Part shown: positions 32,561 through 42,830 of the stretch, piece after piece
Position numbering within the stretch: the first letter of the stretch is position 1
How the letters are laid out: each line of letters opens with the position of its first letter
NCBI GenBank assembly: GCA_039105265.1
Contig: JAPFFF010000004.1
Span: 4,774,001 to 4,838,000 of the forward strand
DNA: 64,000 nt
DNA from: Tritrichomonas musculus
Taxonomy: Eukaryota > Parabasalia > Tritrichomonadida > Tritrichomonadidae
Direction: 5' to 3'
The notes under the pieces: model-generated
The model's input: only the letters and a program-made list of their open reading frames with translations
What the model was told of the DNA's origin: nothing
The model's database searches: none
Made by a program: the position numbers and the translations under genes

Positions 32561-35500
32561 TCAAGAATTATAACCAGTCATCATATCTATATCTTCACCA
32601 TCATCGAATGAAGTGAAGACTCCTTTTCTTAATTTAACAACCTCATCAGTTAATTCGGCAATTTGTTGTTCTTGATTTTGAATTCCTCTCTTTAATCTCG
32701 AAATGAGCATCACTTGTTTCAATCTTTGTTTTCTAGCCTCAGCAGCGCCCTCGGTACTTTTCATTTGAGAATTATAAATTCTTTTTCTTTCTTTCAATCC
32801 CAATTGTTTCTGTAAAATTTCTTCTTCAATTTTATCATTTTCAGCTTTTTTCCTTTCCACTTTTTTCTTCAATTTCAGCAAATTCTGTCTAGCGTGCTGC
32901 ATTTGAATTTCGTGAGTTTTTTGAGTATGTTGAAGTCCTTTATTTAAGGACGAAACCATTTCTTTATTTCTATTATTTCCGCCACCCATGATTAATTCTT
33001 GATCCAGTTTAGTAACACGAAACAGTTGATATTCTTTAACTTCTTCATTTAAGTTTTCAAGTTCGACTTTGCATTTGTCAATTTCCCATTTAAGCATTTT
33101 AATGCTGCTTCTTTGTTTCTTAATATTTTCGAGTTCATCGAGTTTCTTTTGGCCAGCTTCGAGTATCAAATTGTTTCGATCTTGAACGACTTTCTTATTA
33201 ATCAGCAAAACGTCGGAATAATCAATCATCACCATGTCGCTAGGAATTTCAACTTGGCCTTGTCTGAAAGTGAACGGAATGTGCATATCGACCAATGTGT
33301 GTAACAAATCGTCAGTCAATTTAGCTTGTTTATCTTTCAATTGATGCAATTTATCGTCAATTTCATTCATTTCATCTTCGTAAGTTTTTACACAAGCTTT
33401 CAACTCGACTGAATTATTGCCTCTTTCGGCTGCTTCTTTAGAATATTGAATCTTTCTATCGCAATACTCAAGGAAGTTCTTCCAGGGACCGTCAGCCAAA
33501 CTCTGAGGTCTACCATTTTGTAATTCGTTGGAATCATCAGTGAAAACATAAGGCGGCTGGAGATAATGCATGAAAACATTTGGTGATTTTGTTTCAATTT
33601 TAGGTTTAATCCTACGAGAAACAAGATTATAAAGATGTTGAAGCTGACTGAAACAATCTTTATTTTTGAATTCTTTTTGAATTTGAGATTTAATATTATC
33701 TAGGCTTTGTTCAGATGATAATGCAAGCTCAGCCATTGTTTGTGACAAGTTTTGTAATTCTTGAAGTTTTGGCGTCTTTTCTCTTTGCTTTGTAAGCAAA
33801 GAATACGATTCTTCTTGACTTTCGTTTAATTGTTTTCTGTAATTCCTTTCATCTTCGAGAGAGCCAATTAAATGCATCACTTCCAATTCATGATAAAAAA
33901 CAGCTTCTTCTGTATCGAAACGATGCATGAAAGACTGGATCATCAATTTATCAAATTCTTCAATTGAAGCGGCATTGCCTTTAACAAGCTTTGTTAATTC
34001 GGCACTCAATGCTTTCCTTCTTTTTTCTCTTTCTTCGATGAAATTCTTCAATTTCTTCTCAAATTCAGCGATTTGATATTGTTCTTCCTCTGTCAAGTCC
34101 TCTTTCTTCTTGGTGTCCATCCATTCTGGTCGAACTGGCTCATCTTCATCTGCCGCTTCTTCCATGTTGTTCATGTTGATGTTGCCGCCCATCATCGCTT
34201 TGAGGGCGCGATCAGCAAATGAGTCTTTTTCTATTTCATCTTTGACTTCGTTGTTCTTGTTTTTGTCTTCAACGATCTTCTTCAAGACGACTTCTTCGTC
34301 CTTGACAGTCAAAAAGGCGTCTGGATTCTCGTTGTCTTTTGGTTCAGGCTCAAAGATGACATAATCGTCTGGATTAAGCTTAAGAATTCGAATTAATTGG
34401 CGAATTCGTTTATTTTTCTCTTGCAAAGATTGGACCAAATTGACCTTTTTCTGAAGCATATCGTCGAACAGAGCATTGAATTTATTCAGCTCTTCGTAGA
34501 TCAAGTTTTCAACGATAACTAATTGTGTCACTTTTCGGTTGGCGGTTACAATTTGGAAAGGATCATAAAGAAGCTTAACGTCTTCTTTAACAATTGGATC
34601 ATTCGACTCATTTTCTTCCATGGTCAAAGTGACTATTGAATTTGACCTTGACGATAGGTATCGTGCACCATCAAGTGACGTGTCACGCATCATTGAGGGC
34701 GCTACACGGTTGGGGTCATTGGCTGGCGGTTTGTATCGTAATGCGGCGATTTCAGTCCTTCTTAAAAGTTGGATGCATTTCAGCATTCTTTCTTGTTTCT
34801 TGTCACGCTGAGGGAGAGGGAAGTTGTCAAATTGAACTGGAATTTTGACTCCATAAATGGTCGTCAACTTTGGCTCATAAGGTACGTAACAACGGTTTGT
34901 TATTGATTGCGCTATTAAAGCACGAATCTGATTCTTGACTTTCCTTCTGTAGTGGATGAGTTGAGCCCTTATTTGGCCGAGTTGTTGTAAACGTTCGGCG
35001 GTTGCCACATCAAGAGTGAAGTCAGTTTCACTTAACTTTTCAAGCTCAGGGGCGTCTTCGTTCTCATGAACAAGCTGCATGAAGTCGTCTTGGATCTTGT
35101 TCAGCTGGGCTTTCATACTCGCTTGGAATTCTTCTGTCTCTTGTTGCTGCAGCTTTGACCTTTCGTACTTCATTTGCATAATGAGAGGCGTCTCTTCAGT
35201 GCCGGGTCCGTCGTCGCCCGAGAAGCCGTTATCGTCGTTTCCCATTTCATATTCGCGATTTTGCCACATTTCAGAGAGATGGCGAATTTGCTGGTCAATT
35301 TCAAAAACTCGAGAAATGGAATTCTTGAAATAACCATTGGGAAGGGGAAATTGGTCGGTTATGATCGGCGAGGCCTGAATTTTCATTGTGTACGAATTAA
35401 TGCAGCCATCATAGCCAACAGTAAATAATTTCCTGCCATCTGGCGAAAATGTTACACCCGTGATGGCACCGTTAAAGGGTGCATGATGGGTGACCGTTAA

Positions 35501-37381
35501 AAGTACGTTTTTTAATTGGGCTGTCGATGGGTCTATTTCGCGCAATATTAAGGTGGATCCGGCACAGCCTGATGCAACAAAGCATTGGTTGGGAGATATG
35601 GTGACACATGTGGCTGCTTTCAAGTGACCTGAAAATACATCATCGGGGGCACTGCTTTCAACATCATCAACGCCAACTATGTCTAAATCTCCGGTTGTTA
35701 TTGGCATACAATAATATTTGACTGTTTTGTCATCGCATGTGCAATAGAAATATTGTTGATCTTCGCGTAATTGTGGCTCACAGTAAATACTCGTTATTTT
35801 GTTCGATACTTTAAGTATTGCGCGGTTTAAAGATTCCGTGGTGATAAAGAAGTTGTCGGGTGGTCTTTCAGGAATGTCGATACGAATTACTTCGCGATGT
35901 GACGTAGCTATTAAAAGTTGTTGAGCATTTCCAAGCGGTGGGGGTGAAGCGAGAGAGACAATTGTCGTTTTCATTTGATAAAGACCAATTAATGGAAATA
36001 CATTAAGAGGATCATTTTGTAGAATTACTAATGAACCGTTGACTGAACCAGAAACAATAAAATATGGTGAAATTGTAATTGCTGAAACTGCTACATTGTG
36101 AAGACGTTCACGGAATAGCAAAACTGGTTGTGAAGCATCTTGAGTATTAATTATTCTTAAAAGTCCCGTTTGCGTACCAATAGCAACTAAATTACCTCCA
36201 ATGGATGAAGCAATTGCTGTCACTTTATCATTACCACAATCAATTTTTGTTACATATGATAAATATGGAGTATATTGCCAGATTCTAACATATCCATCAT
36301 AGCCAGCTGTAAGCAAATGATGTGGAAGAGCTACAACACCTGAAATTGGACCTTGGTGAGCATAACGAAAGCTGAATATCTTTTGATCGATAGGATAATG
36401 AGTTTCTGGATCTAATTCAGAACACATTAAAGTACTGTTTTCAAGTCCAAGAAGAATTGTATTTCCTTTTGGAAACATTTTCATAAATAAAAATGGAGAG
36501 TCCATTTCCAAAACTTGAGCTCGAGATAAATCTTCTAAATTGAACCAGTATACGAAACTTGATGTTCCACTAGCAATTAAATAACGGTTGGTGCATAAAA
36601 GGGCTGATGCGTTCTGTTCTTCAGAATCAACTTCTGAAAAGTTTAAAGGTTCTCCAACAATTGAGCCAGTACTTGGATCAATTACAACTATCAAACCTGT
36701 AGTTGTGCCAACAATGCAGTGTTCACGTGGAGACCAACATATTGATAAAACCGGATCTTGGATTTCACTCTCGACTTGAGTGAAAGTGAAATTTTCACCA
36801 CATCCTTGAAGTGTAATAAATCGTAAATGAGCAACTTTGTTATCTGAAAGTTCATCAGGAAGATCAAGGCCATCTTCATCTTCAACATCACCATATATTG
36901 CGAATAAGCGAGGTTTCATTGGGCAACATGAAATGCGTGTTCCTGGTTGAGATTCAAAAGTCATAAAAGCGACTTCTGATTTGGTTTTCCAATCAAAAGC
37001 TGATAATCGAAATGATGGTAATCCGCCTAAAGAGTAAAGATATTCCCCATCAAATGAAAATTCTAGATCGTTAATTCCATATACATCACTTACTGTAAAT
37101 GAATTTGTTTCTTTTCCTGAAGCATCATAAATATGAATCATTGGATTTTGAACGGCATCAGAATAGGCAAGCGATTTGGCAATAGGACTAGCTGTCATTG
37201 CTGAAAATCCTGTTAATTCACCTTTGATCGAACTTAACGTATCAAATGAATTTTCTCTATATTCACAAATTTGTATAAAATTTCCCGCTTTAATGCAAAT
37301 TATATTTTCATCAAGAAAGTCTGCTCCAAATTGAGCATCGAATCCAATACATTCATCGTGACTAATAATACCTGAATCCAT
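32561..37381 (-). CDS. CFAP44: CFAP43/CFAP44-type axonemal WD-repeat protein
   Basis: A 1606-residue flagellar protein of the tether/tether-head complex that anchors inner dynein arm f (I1) to the doublet microtubule. Residues 1-690 hold about a dozen WD40 repeats in two propellers (for example LTAGYDGYVRIWQYTP, VASGCAGSTLIL, TVGYDGCINSY). From about 735 the protein is mostly coiled coil with acidic linkers. The ADRALKAMMGG motif followed by LTEEEQYQIAEFEKKLKNF, the RPEWM segment and the late YQLFRVTKLDQELI stretch are family traits as I recall them. Length (1606) fits either CFAP43 or CFAP44; the symbol is my preference and CFAP43 is not excluded. The coding sequence around 34100-35400 is visibly richer in GC than the gene's two ends. 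Confidence 0.75.
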   Translation of the reverse strand: MDSGIISHDECIGFDAQFGADFLDENIICIKAGNFIQICEYRENSFDTLSSIKGELTGFSAMTASPIAKSLAYSDAVQNPMIHIYDASGKETNSFTVSDVYGINDLEFSFDGEYLYSLGGLPSFRLSAFDWKTKSEVAFMTFESQPGTRISCCPMKPRLFAIYGDVEDEDGLDLPDELSDNKVAHLRFITLQGCGENFTFTQVESEIQDPVLSICWSPREHCIVGTTTGLIVVIDPSTGSIVGEPLNFSEVDSEEQNASALLCTNRYLIASGTSSFVYWFNLEDLSRAQVLEMDSPFLFMKMFPKGNTILLGLENSTLMCSELDPETHYPIDQKIFSFRYAHQGPISGVVALPHHLLTAGYDGYVRIWQYTPYLSYVTKIDCGNDKVTAIASSIGGNLVAIGTQTGLLRIINTQDASQPVLLFRERLHNVAVSAITISPYFIVSGSVNGSLVILQNDPLNVFPLIGLYQMKTTIVSLASPPPLGNAQQLLIATSHREVIRIDIPERPPDNFFITTESLNRAILKVSNKITSIYCEPQLREDQQYFYCTCDDKTVKYYCMPITTGDLDIVGVDDVESSAPDDVFSGHLKAATCVTISPNQCFVASGCAGSTLILREIDPSTAQLKNVLLTVTHHAPFNGAITGVTFSPDGRKLFTVGYDGCINSYTMKIQASPIITDQFPLPNGYFKNSISRVFEIDQQIRHLSEMWQNREYEMGNDDNGFSGDDGPGTEETPLIMQMKYERSKLQQQETEEFQASMKAQLNKIQDDFMQLVHENEDAPELEKLSETDFTLDVATAERLQQLGQIRAQLIHYRRKVKNQIRALIAQSITNRCYVPYEPKLTTIYGVKIPVQFDNFPLPQRDKKQERMLKCIQLLRRTEIAALRYKPPANDPNRVAPSMMRDTSLDGARYLSSRSNSIVTLTMEENESNDPIVKEDVKLLYDPFQIVTANRKVTQLVIVENLIYEELNKFNALFDDMLQKKVNLVQSLQEKNKRIRQLIRILKLNPDDYVIFEPEPKDNENPDAFLTVKDEEVVLKKIVEDKNKNNEVKDEIEKDSFADRALKAMMGGNINMNNMEEAADEDEPVRPEWMDTKKKEDLTEEEQYQIAEFEKKLKNFIEEREKRRKALSAELTKLVKGNAASIEEFDKLMIQSFMHRFDTEEAVFYHELEVMHLIGSLEDERNYRKQLNESQEESYSLLTKQREKTPKLQELQNLSQTMAELALSSEQSLDNIKSQIQKEFKNKDCFSQLQHLYNLVSRRIKPKIETKSPNVFMHYLQPPYVFTDDSNELQNGRPQSLADGPWKNFLEYCDRKIQYSKEAAERGNNSVELKACVKTYEDEMNEIDDKLHQLKDKQAKLTDDLLHTLVDMHIPFTFRQGQVEIPSDMVMIDYSDVLLINKKVVQDRNNLILEAGQKKLDELENIKKQRSSIKMLKWEIDKCKVELENLNEEVKEYQLFRVTKLDQELIMGGGNNRNKEMVSSLNKGLQHTQKTHEIQMQHARQNLLKLKKKVERKKAENDKIEEEILQKQLGLKERKRIYNSQMKSTEGAAEARKQRLKQVMLISRLKRGIQNQEQQIAELTDEVVKLRKGVFTSFDDGEDIDMMTGYNS

Positions 37382-37816
37382 GATTATGATTTGAAACCGT
37401 TTTATACGTTATATTTCTCATTAAATATAACACTCGTTTTTTTAATTGAAAAAAATTCATATCAATTTTTTATTTATATAGTTAAGATTGTAGTATTAAT
37501 TTGATGTTTTAACCTATAAATTAATAATATAATTATATAAATTAAATTGTTTTTGCTAAATTATAATAAATGAATAAGATATTATGAATTAAAAAAAATT
37601 GTTTATTGGCCAAAAAATTAGCCTTTATAGAAAAATTTTAAATTATAAACGTAAACTCAAAAAAAAGAGTTTTTTGAAAAGTTCAATTCTTTTCGTTTCT
37701 TCAAATCATAAAAAGAAGTAGATATGTAAAATACGAGATTTTTTTATCGAGGAAAAAAAATAATATATATATATCGCTTAAAAATTCATGGAGAAATTTA
37801 ATTCATTATCAAAACT
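37382..37816. other. AT-rich intergenic DNA, no feature seen
   Basis: Spacer between two minus-strand genes. Nothing recognised. Confidence 0.4.
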
Positions 37817-39184
37817 CTAAAATTCATAATCCCAAAGAGTCATAGAATGCTTAAATGTAATCAATTGTTTTTGGTTTTTATTGGAGTCGTTTTCAATCTT
37901 TTGCATTTCATTTTGATTTTTATTAGTTTCAGGAGCGCTCGGAGCAGCAATTTCTTGATTTTCCTTTTTATGATTATTTTCCTCTCTTTCTTTCATTCTT
38001 TTCTTTGCCATTTCAAGTAATTTTTCTTTTTCTTTATCGCTATTATCTTCTTGCTCATTTTCATTTTCTCTTTCTGCTTCAGCCATCTTCTGTAAGAAAT
38101 CTTCGAGTGGGATATTAATAACAATTTTATGTAAAAAGTAATGAATCCAATTTTTGAGACTTGTCCAAGTGCTTTTCCATTCTTCACTATTGAAAGATAT
38201 AACTCCAAGCTGAGCCGTAATATCAAAATTAATGATAGTACTTTCAAGGATTCCAATACTGAGTGGGCCAGATTTTGGTGGAATAGCAACAACAAAATGG
38301 CCACTTAGAGAATGAAGTTTAAAATTAGCTGCGACAGTCATATTACTAAGTAATCGGACTCCAAGTTCAACTTCAGCACCAATTTCTAAGTCAGGTTCAA
38401 AATGAAAACAAAATTTTAAATAATCTGAGCAATCTTTGTTGCCTTCAACGATTTTTTTAATTATACTAAAACCTGGTGGTAAAGAATTTGTTTCATTATT
38501 AACTTTTGTTTGATTTTGATCTGATTGCTTATAATTGTAAGTATTTGACATGTTTGAAAAATCAAAATTAGAATTTGTTTTCGAAATTAAATTTGGTGAA
38601 TGCGCAATACTTTGAGAGGAAGATCGTTGAGCTTTTTTGAATAATGAATAAGGTTGCTGTTGAAAATTTTGTTCTTGGAAAGAATCAATATATGCATTTG
38701 ATTTTGATCTTTTTATTTCATTTTGTTTAGAATTTTCATCTGTATTAAAAATTAATTCTGACTTTGGAATTGTATGAATTGATGCATCATCCAAAATTAA
38801 CGGTGTCATTCCTGTTTTAAATGTTGCTAGTCTTAGCTTTTTAATTTGCGGTATATCTTTAGGGATTTGTTCAAACACTTCCATTATTGTAACTTTTATA
38901 TAATGACGATCAAGAAGAAGGGGGTATGCTCTCCAAAGTAATCGATTCATCCAACGAAGCTGAGTTGAATCGCCAAAATTAAATTTTTTTTCTTCTATCT
39001 CTTTATCAATATCAATATGTGAATCAGGAGCATCATCTTTTTTATTCTTTAATTGTGGAAAATCCTTTTTTTTCTTTAATGCTAGTAAAAAAAGGATAAG
39101 GAACAAGAGCACAATCCCAAAAATTAATCCAAGCAAAAAAAGAAATATAGATAAAACTAAATAAAGAAATGATAAGATTATCAT
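37817..39184 (-). CDS. SMP-domain lipid-transfer membrane protein
   Basis: A 455-residue protein anchored by a long hydrophobic N-terminal segment (1-37), followed by a basic/acidic linker. An SMP (synaptotagmin-like, mitochondrial, lipid-binding) domain spans about 75-365: RWMNRLLWRAYPLLLD, then IPQIKKLRLATFKTGMTPL, DLEIGAEVELGV, SGHFVVAIPPKSG and INIPLEDFL. It is interrupted at about 150-245 by a low-complexity Asn/Gln/Ser insert. The C-terminal tail is highly charged (Glu, Lys). SMP proteins (Nvj2/TEX2, E-Syt, ERMES type) move lipids at ER contact sites; the N-terminal anchor favours an ER Nvj2/TEX2-like role, which is inference. Confidence 0.68.
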   Translation of the reverse strand: MIILSFLYLVLSIFLFLLGLIFGIVLLFLILFLLALKKKKDFPQLKNKKDDAPDSHIDIDKEIEEKKFNFGDSTQLRWMNRLLWRAYPLLLDRHYIKVTIMEVFEQIPKDIPQIKKLRLATFKTGMTPLILDDASIHTIPKSELIFNTDENSKQNEIKRSKSNAYIDSFQEQNFQQQPYSLFKKAQRSSSQSIAHSPNLISKTNSNFDFSNMSNTYNYKQSDQNQTKVNNETNSLPPGFSIIKKIVEGNKDCSDYLKFCFHFEPDLEIGAEVELGVRLLSNMTVAANFKLHSLSGHFVVAIPPKSGPLSIGILESTIINFDITAQLGVISFNSEEWKSTWTSLKNWIHYFLHKIVINIPLEDFLQKMAEAERENENEQEDNSDKEKEKLLEMAKKRMKEREENNHKKENQEIAAPSAPETNKNQNEMQKIENDSNKNQKQLITFKHSMTLWDYEF

Positions 39185-39532
39185 TGTATCATCAGGAAAA
39201 TTTTATTCAAACTTTTTCTTTAAAGTTTGGTTTCATAAAGTATTGAATTTTTGTGAATTATACGATATTTTTATTATGAGCATATGCGTAAAATAAATAT
39301 ATATATATATAAAATTATAGAAAAAATAGTATATATATCATCATTTCCCTTCATGGAAATGCAATGATGATTTATATAAATAAATGCAATGAATATATTA
39401 TTTTTCATGCTCCAAACAAGTAGAATCTTTATTTGAGAAAATTCATTTAAGCAGCATCAAAAATACTTTTGATAATGAAAATTTATATTATTTAATAATA
39501 TAAATTTATGATAATGAAATAGATATCTATTG

Positions 39533-39936
39533 GGATATATATTTATTATCTTATAAAATGATATATAGTTATCCCTTGAGAATTAAACAACCATTCCATA
39601 AAATGAGTTGTAAAATAAGATTTTTTATAATTTTTTTTTCATGAAAAAAATGGTTTTATTTTATATAAATAATTATTAAATAATAATATTATATTTATTA
39701 GTTAAATATATGATAATTATGAATTAAAAATATTTTTTCATTAAGATATTTATATATATTGAATAATTTTTGGCAATTATGTAACTTCTTTCCCTATGAA
39801 TAAATATTCAAGACAATAAGTATTTTATATAATACAATGAATATATGAAATAAACATATAATAAAATTATTGAGATATAAAATATTAAAGGAAATAAAAA
39901 TAAAACATTAAATAGACAAAGTACTTCTTTTTAGTA
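39533..39936 (+). repeat. Dispersed ~410-bp repeat, copy 2
   Basis: Direct-orientation match to 16798-17207. It ends 8 bp before the ATG at 39945, so the immediate 5' flank of the GNAT gene is made of repeat DNA. Confidence 0.75.
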
Positions 39937-39944
39937 ATTTTCAG

Positions 39945-40694
39945 ATGCCAATAGTTTATATTAAATTAATAATTCTCTCAAATTTAGACGGAGATTCTGC
40001 TGCACGTAATAATAATTTTAATAAAAGTGAAAAAGTGAAATCTGATTTGAAAAAGATCAGAAAATTAATGAGCAAAGAAAAGTTATACATAATTCGATTG
40101 ATGACCGATGCTGATGTAAATTCAGTTGAAGAATTTTACAACTCTGCTGTAGATATTAAATATACACATGATGCATACCGCCGTATTTCTATGAAGGATT
40201 TCACAACTATACTCCTCATCGAAAAAAACTCGAATGAAGATAACGGTAAAGGCAAAATAATTGGGATTTCTTCATTTATTAGGGTTTGGCATAGCTCTTT
40301 CTCAACTCTTCGAGAAGCATACTTGCACCTATTTGGAATTTCTAAAAAGCATAGAAACAAAGGATTTGGTACCTATTTATTTGAGTTAACTGAATTTATT
40401 CAAAAAAAATATTTTTCATGTATCAGATTGATGTTTTATGTACCAAAACATGATTTTGAAACATTCGAATTTTTCCGAAAAATGGGGCTTAATGGTCAAA
40501 AAGTTTATTCTGACTTTTATAAAATGAAAAATGGAAAAGCAGAAGAATCTATTTTAATGATGAAGCCTTTGAAAGATGATATTCAGATGCCAAAAGAATT
40601 AAATTGTTCTATTCAAATTCAGTCTGATGTTCAGTTCTTGATCGATAACAAGCAAACATTTGGATTTTTTGAAAAATTCTTTGCAAAGCCTTAG
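39945..40694 (+). CDS. GNAT-family N-acetyltransferase
   Basis: A 249-residue protein with a GCN5-related acetyltransferase core (about residues 47-200). It has the N-terminal LYIIRLMTDADVNSVEEFY helix, central strands with IIGISSFIRVW, the acetyl-CoA loop HRNKGFG (R-x-x-G-x-G type, about 138-144) after LHLFGISKK, and the FEFFRKMGL element near the end. Substrate unknown: protein N-terminal and small-molecule acetyltransferases share these motifs. The first 41 residues lack domain features and lie right after repeat DNA; the ATG at 40068 (MSKEKLYII) would give a complete domain and may be the true start. Confidence 0.7.
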   Translation: MPIVYIKLIILSNLDGDSAARNNNFNKSEKVKSDLKKIRKLMSKEKLYIIRLMTDADVNSVEEFYNSAVDIKYTHDAYRRISMKDFTTILLIEKNSNEDNGKGKIIGISSFIRVWHSSFSTLREAYLHLFGISKKHRNKGFGTYLFELTEFIQKKYFSCIRLMFYVPKHDFETFEFFRKMGLNGQKVYSDFYKMKNGKAEESILMMKPLKDDIQMPKELNCSIQIQSDVQFLIDNKQTFGFFEKFFAKP

Positions 40695-40901
40695 AAATTT
40701 AAGTATATCTTGTATTTAAAAATAATAAATCATTCTATCTTATTCAGCAAGTTTTAATATTTAAATATATGTAATATAATAATATGTATAAACCAAAGCA
40801 TAATAACTATTAATAAAAAAAAAAGTTAATTATATATGTAGCAAATAAGAAATAAGAATGTTAAATATAGATGAAAGACATTTTAATATATAAATGATAT
40901 T

Positions 40902-41216
40902 CTATGATGTGTATAAAGATGGCCAAATCGATAGCAAACGTTTTATTGGATCATCAAATAGAGTACGTGTTTTAAGTAAAACAACAGTTTCTTTTGAGTA
41001 TCCATTAAATTGATTCTCGTTTGTATCTTCAGTGTTTTTTTGAATTCCAAAATTGTTTTGGTTTTGATTTTGATTATCAAAGTTAAATATTTGATTTGAA
41101 AAGTTATTTTGCCCTTTATGATTCTGTTGATAATCTTCAATATCTGATGAATATGAGCTATCTGTTTCTAACCCTTGTATTACTGTTTTTTTGTTAAAAG
41201 TTCGGTAATTATTCAT
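40902..41216 (-). CDS. Small Asn/Gln-rich hypothetical protein
   Basis: About 104 residues starting at the ATG at 41216-41214 (a TTG precedes it). The protein is rich in Asn and Gln with one phosphorylatable TDSSYSSDIED patch and a C-terminal KTRTLFDDPIKRLL helix. It sits 40 bp divergent from ADAT3. No family recognised; the helix and compact spacing favour a real gene, the low-complexity middle argues for caution. Confidence 0.4.
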   Translation of the reverse strand: MNNYRTFNKKTVIQGLETDSSYSSDIEDYQQNHKGQNNFSNQIFNFDNQNQNQNNFGIQKNTEDTNENQFNGYSKETVVLLKTRTLFDDPIKRLLSIWPSLYTS

Positions 41217-41256
41217 CAATTTTTATTAAAAAAATGTAACCATTTTTTTTTATTTA

Positions 41257-42030
41257 ATGACATTAGTGCAACTCCCACCTAGTGCTGAATTAGAAGAAAT
41301 TTTAAATAAAGCTTTTGATGGGCCAATGATGTTTAAAGAGGGAATCTATTTACGAGTTCCTGTTAAGGATTCATCAAAAATTATTGAATTATTCGATATA
41401 GAAAAGAGACGTCATATTAAACGAGTTCGAAATTTTAATAAAGACTACAATGAAATTATTGTGAGTTATGACAAAAATGATTTAGATTTAATAAAACAGA
41501 AATTAGCAGCTAATAATATTCAATCCGATATTTATTATATGCAACTTCCTTTATGGTGTCCTAAATCGGAAAAGCAAAGACAAGACTGCTTAAAATTTTG
41601 GCCGATGAATAACATTTTATCTGTTCCCCAACTTCCAATCGACCCAATATCAGATCATTCAGCTATACTAGAAAAAGTTATATCAGATAAATCAGTTATT
41701 ATTAAATTACCTAACACAAATCATGTTATATCAACTGATGTTTCTGACTGTCAGCAGTGTAATGGCCATATTTTCCATGGTACTATTCGTGCTTTGGCTA
41801 AAGCATCTAAGTATTCATCTGAAAATGGTTCATATCTTTGTACAGGACTTGATGTTTACTGTTATCATGAACCTTGTTTAATGTGCGCAATGGCAATGGT
41901 TCATTCACGAGTAGGGCGTTTGTTTTTTGTGACAAGCAATCCTGACTTTGGTGGGATTATGTCTCAAGTTCAAATACATAGTTGTCCATCAATTAACCAC
42001 AGATTCCGAGCTTTTAAGCTAAAAATATAA
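41257..42030 (+). CDS. ADAT3: tRNA-specific adenosine deaminase subunit ADAT3 (Tad3)
   Basis: Non-catalytic partner of ADAT2; the heterodimer converts A34 to inosine in tRNA anticodons. The 257-residue protein has a variable N-terminal half and a C-terminal cytidine-deaminase-like zinc domain. The zinc His is His174 in HGT, where the active HAE has Glu and human ADAT3 has Val; here position 176 is Thr. The zinc Cys pair is Cys207/Cys210 in EPCLMCAMAMVHSRVGR. The SYLCTGLDVY strand and the C-terminal INHRFRAF motif match the family, human NHRFQVF as I recall. Loss of the catalytic Glu identifies ADAT3 rather than ADAT2. Confidence 0.9.
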   Translation: MTLVQLPPSAELEEILNKAFDGPMMFKEGIYLRVPVKDSSKIIELFDIEKRRHIKRVRNFNKDYNEIIVSYDKNDLDLIKQKLAANNIQSDIYYMQLPLWCPKSEKQRQDCLKFWPMNNILSVPQLPIDPISDHSAILEKVISDKSVIIKLPNTNHVISTDVSDCQQCNGHIFHGTIRALAKASKYSSENGSYLCTGLDVYCYHEPCLMCAMAMVHSRVGRLFFVTSNPDFGGIMSQVQIHSCPSINHRFRAFKLKI

Positions 42031-42830
42031 TTTATTGTTATAAAATTGTTTTTTACATCAAAACTAATTGGTATTTCTTTATATTACATCCGAATTCACT
42101 TTATACTGCTTATTTACAGACTGACACATATACTGTAAGAAAATTGAATTTGTTCAATAAATATGTAATTTTGTTAATAATTTAAACAATTGTATGTGTT
42201 GATGCAAAAATAATAAATTTACATAAAAGTTGCAAATGATAATAGAAAAAAGTATAATATTTATAATTCTTTGATATTAAAAAAGCCGGAAACAATGGGG
42301 AAAAAGCCAGAAACACGCATAATTTGTGAATAGTAGAGATAACTGGAATGAAAAATGGCGATATTTGACATAAATATTGAGAAATTCCGAGATATCGATA
42401 ATTACAGAGTTGTGGAGAGCAGTTTTCATAATTAAGACAGTAATTGGAGCAATTAACGATAAAGATAAAAGTAGTTGCAATTTTTTTTCACCTCATATAC
42501 AAATATCTTCTTCATTGTAAATATTCATCAGCTACAGATGTTCCTCAACAATAATTCCTTCTTATTTTCAAATCCTCGTCGCATGAAGATGTTTTCATAG
42601 AATGTGCATCACTGAATCAGGTATTAATTGATTCATACTTGGCATTAAATGGAAAGAATGCACTCCCTCCAAGTGCAAAAGTAGCTAAACCAAGTATAAA
42701 TAGCTCAAATCAAATAGCTCAATAATCAAATAAATTTTATATGCAAATTCATGCTTAAATTTTGATTTGAATGAATTATTTCAAAAAATTTGAGTGTTAT
42801 ATCAATATTAAATTTTTCTACATAATTTTA
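42031..42830. other. Intergenic DNA, no feature seen
   Basis: About 800 bp. Short ORFs such as 42277-42480 (minus) show no domain. No transposon ends recognised. Confidence 0.4.

Noticed and set aside
42277-42480. 67-codon minus-strand ORF in the ADAT3-TSG101 spacer
   Set aside because: No domain, biased AT composition and no conserved feature.
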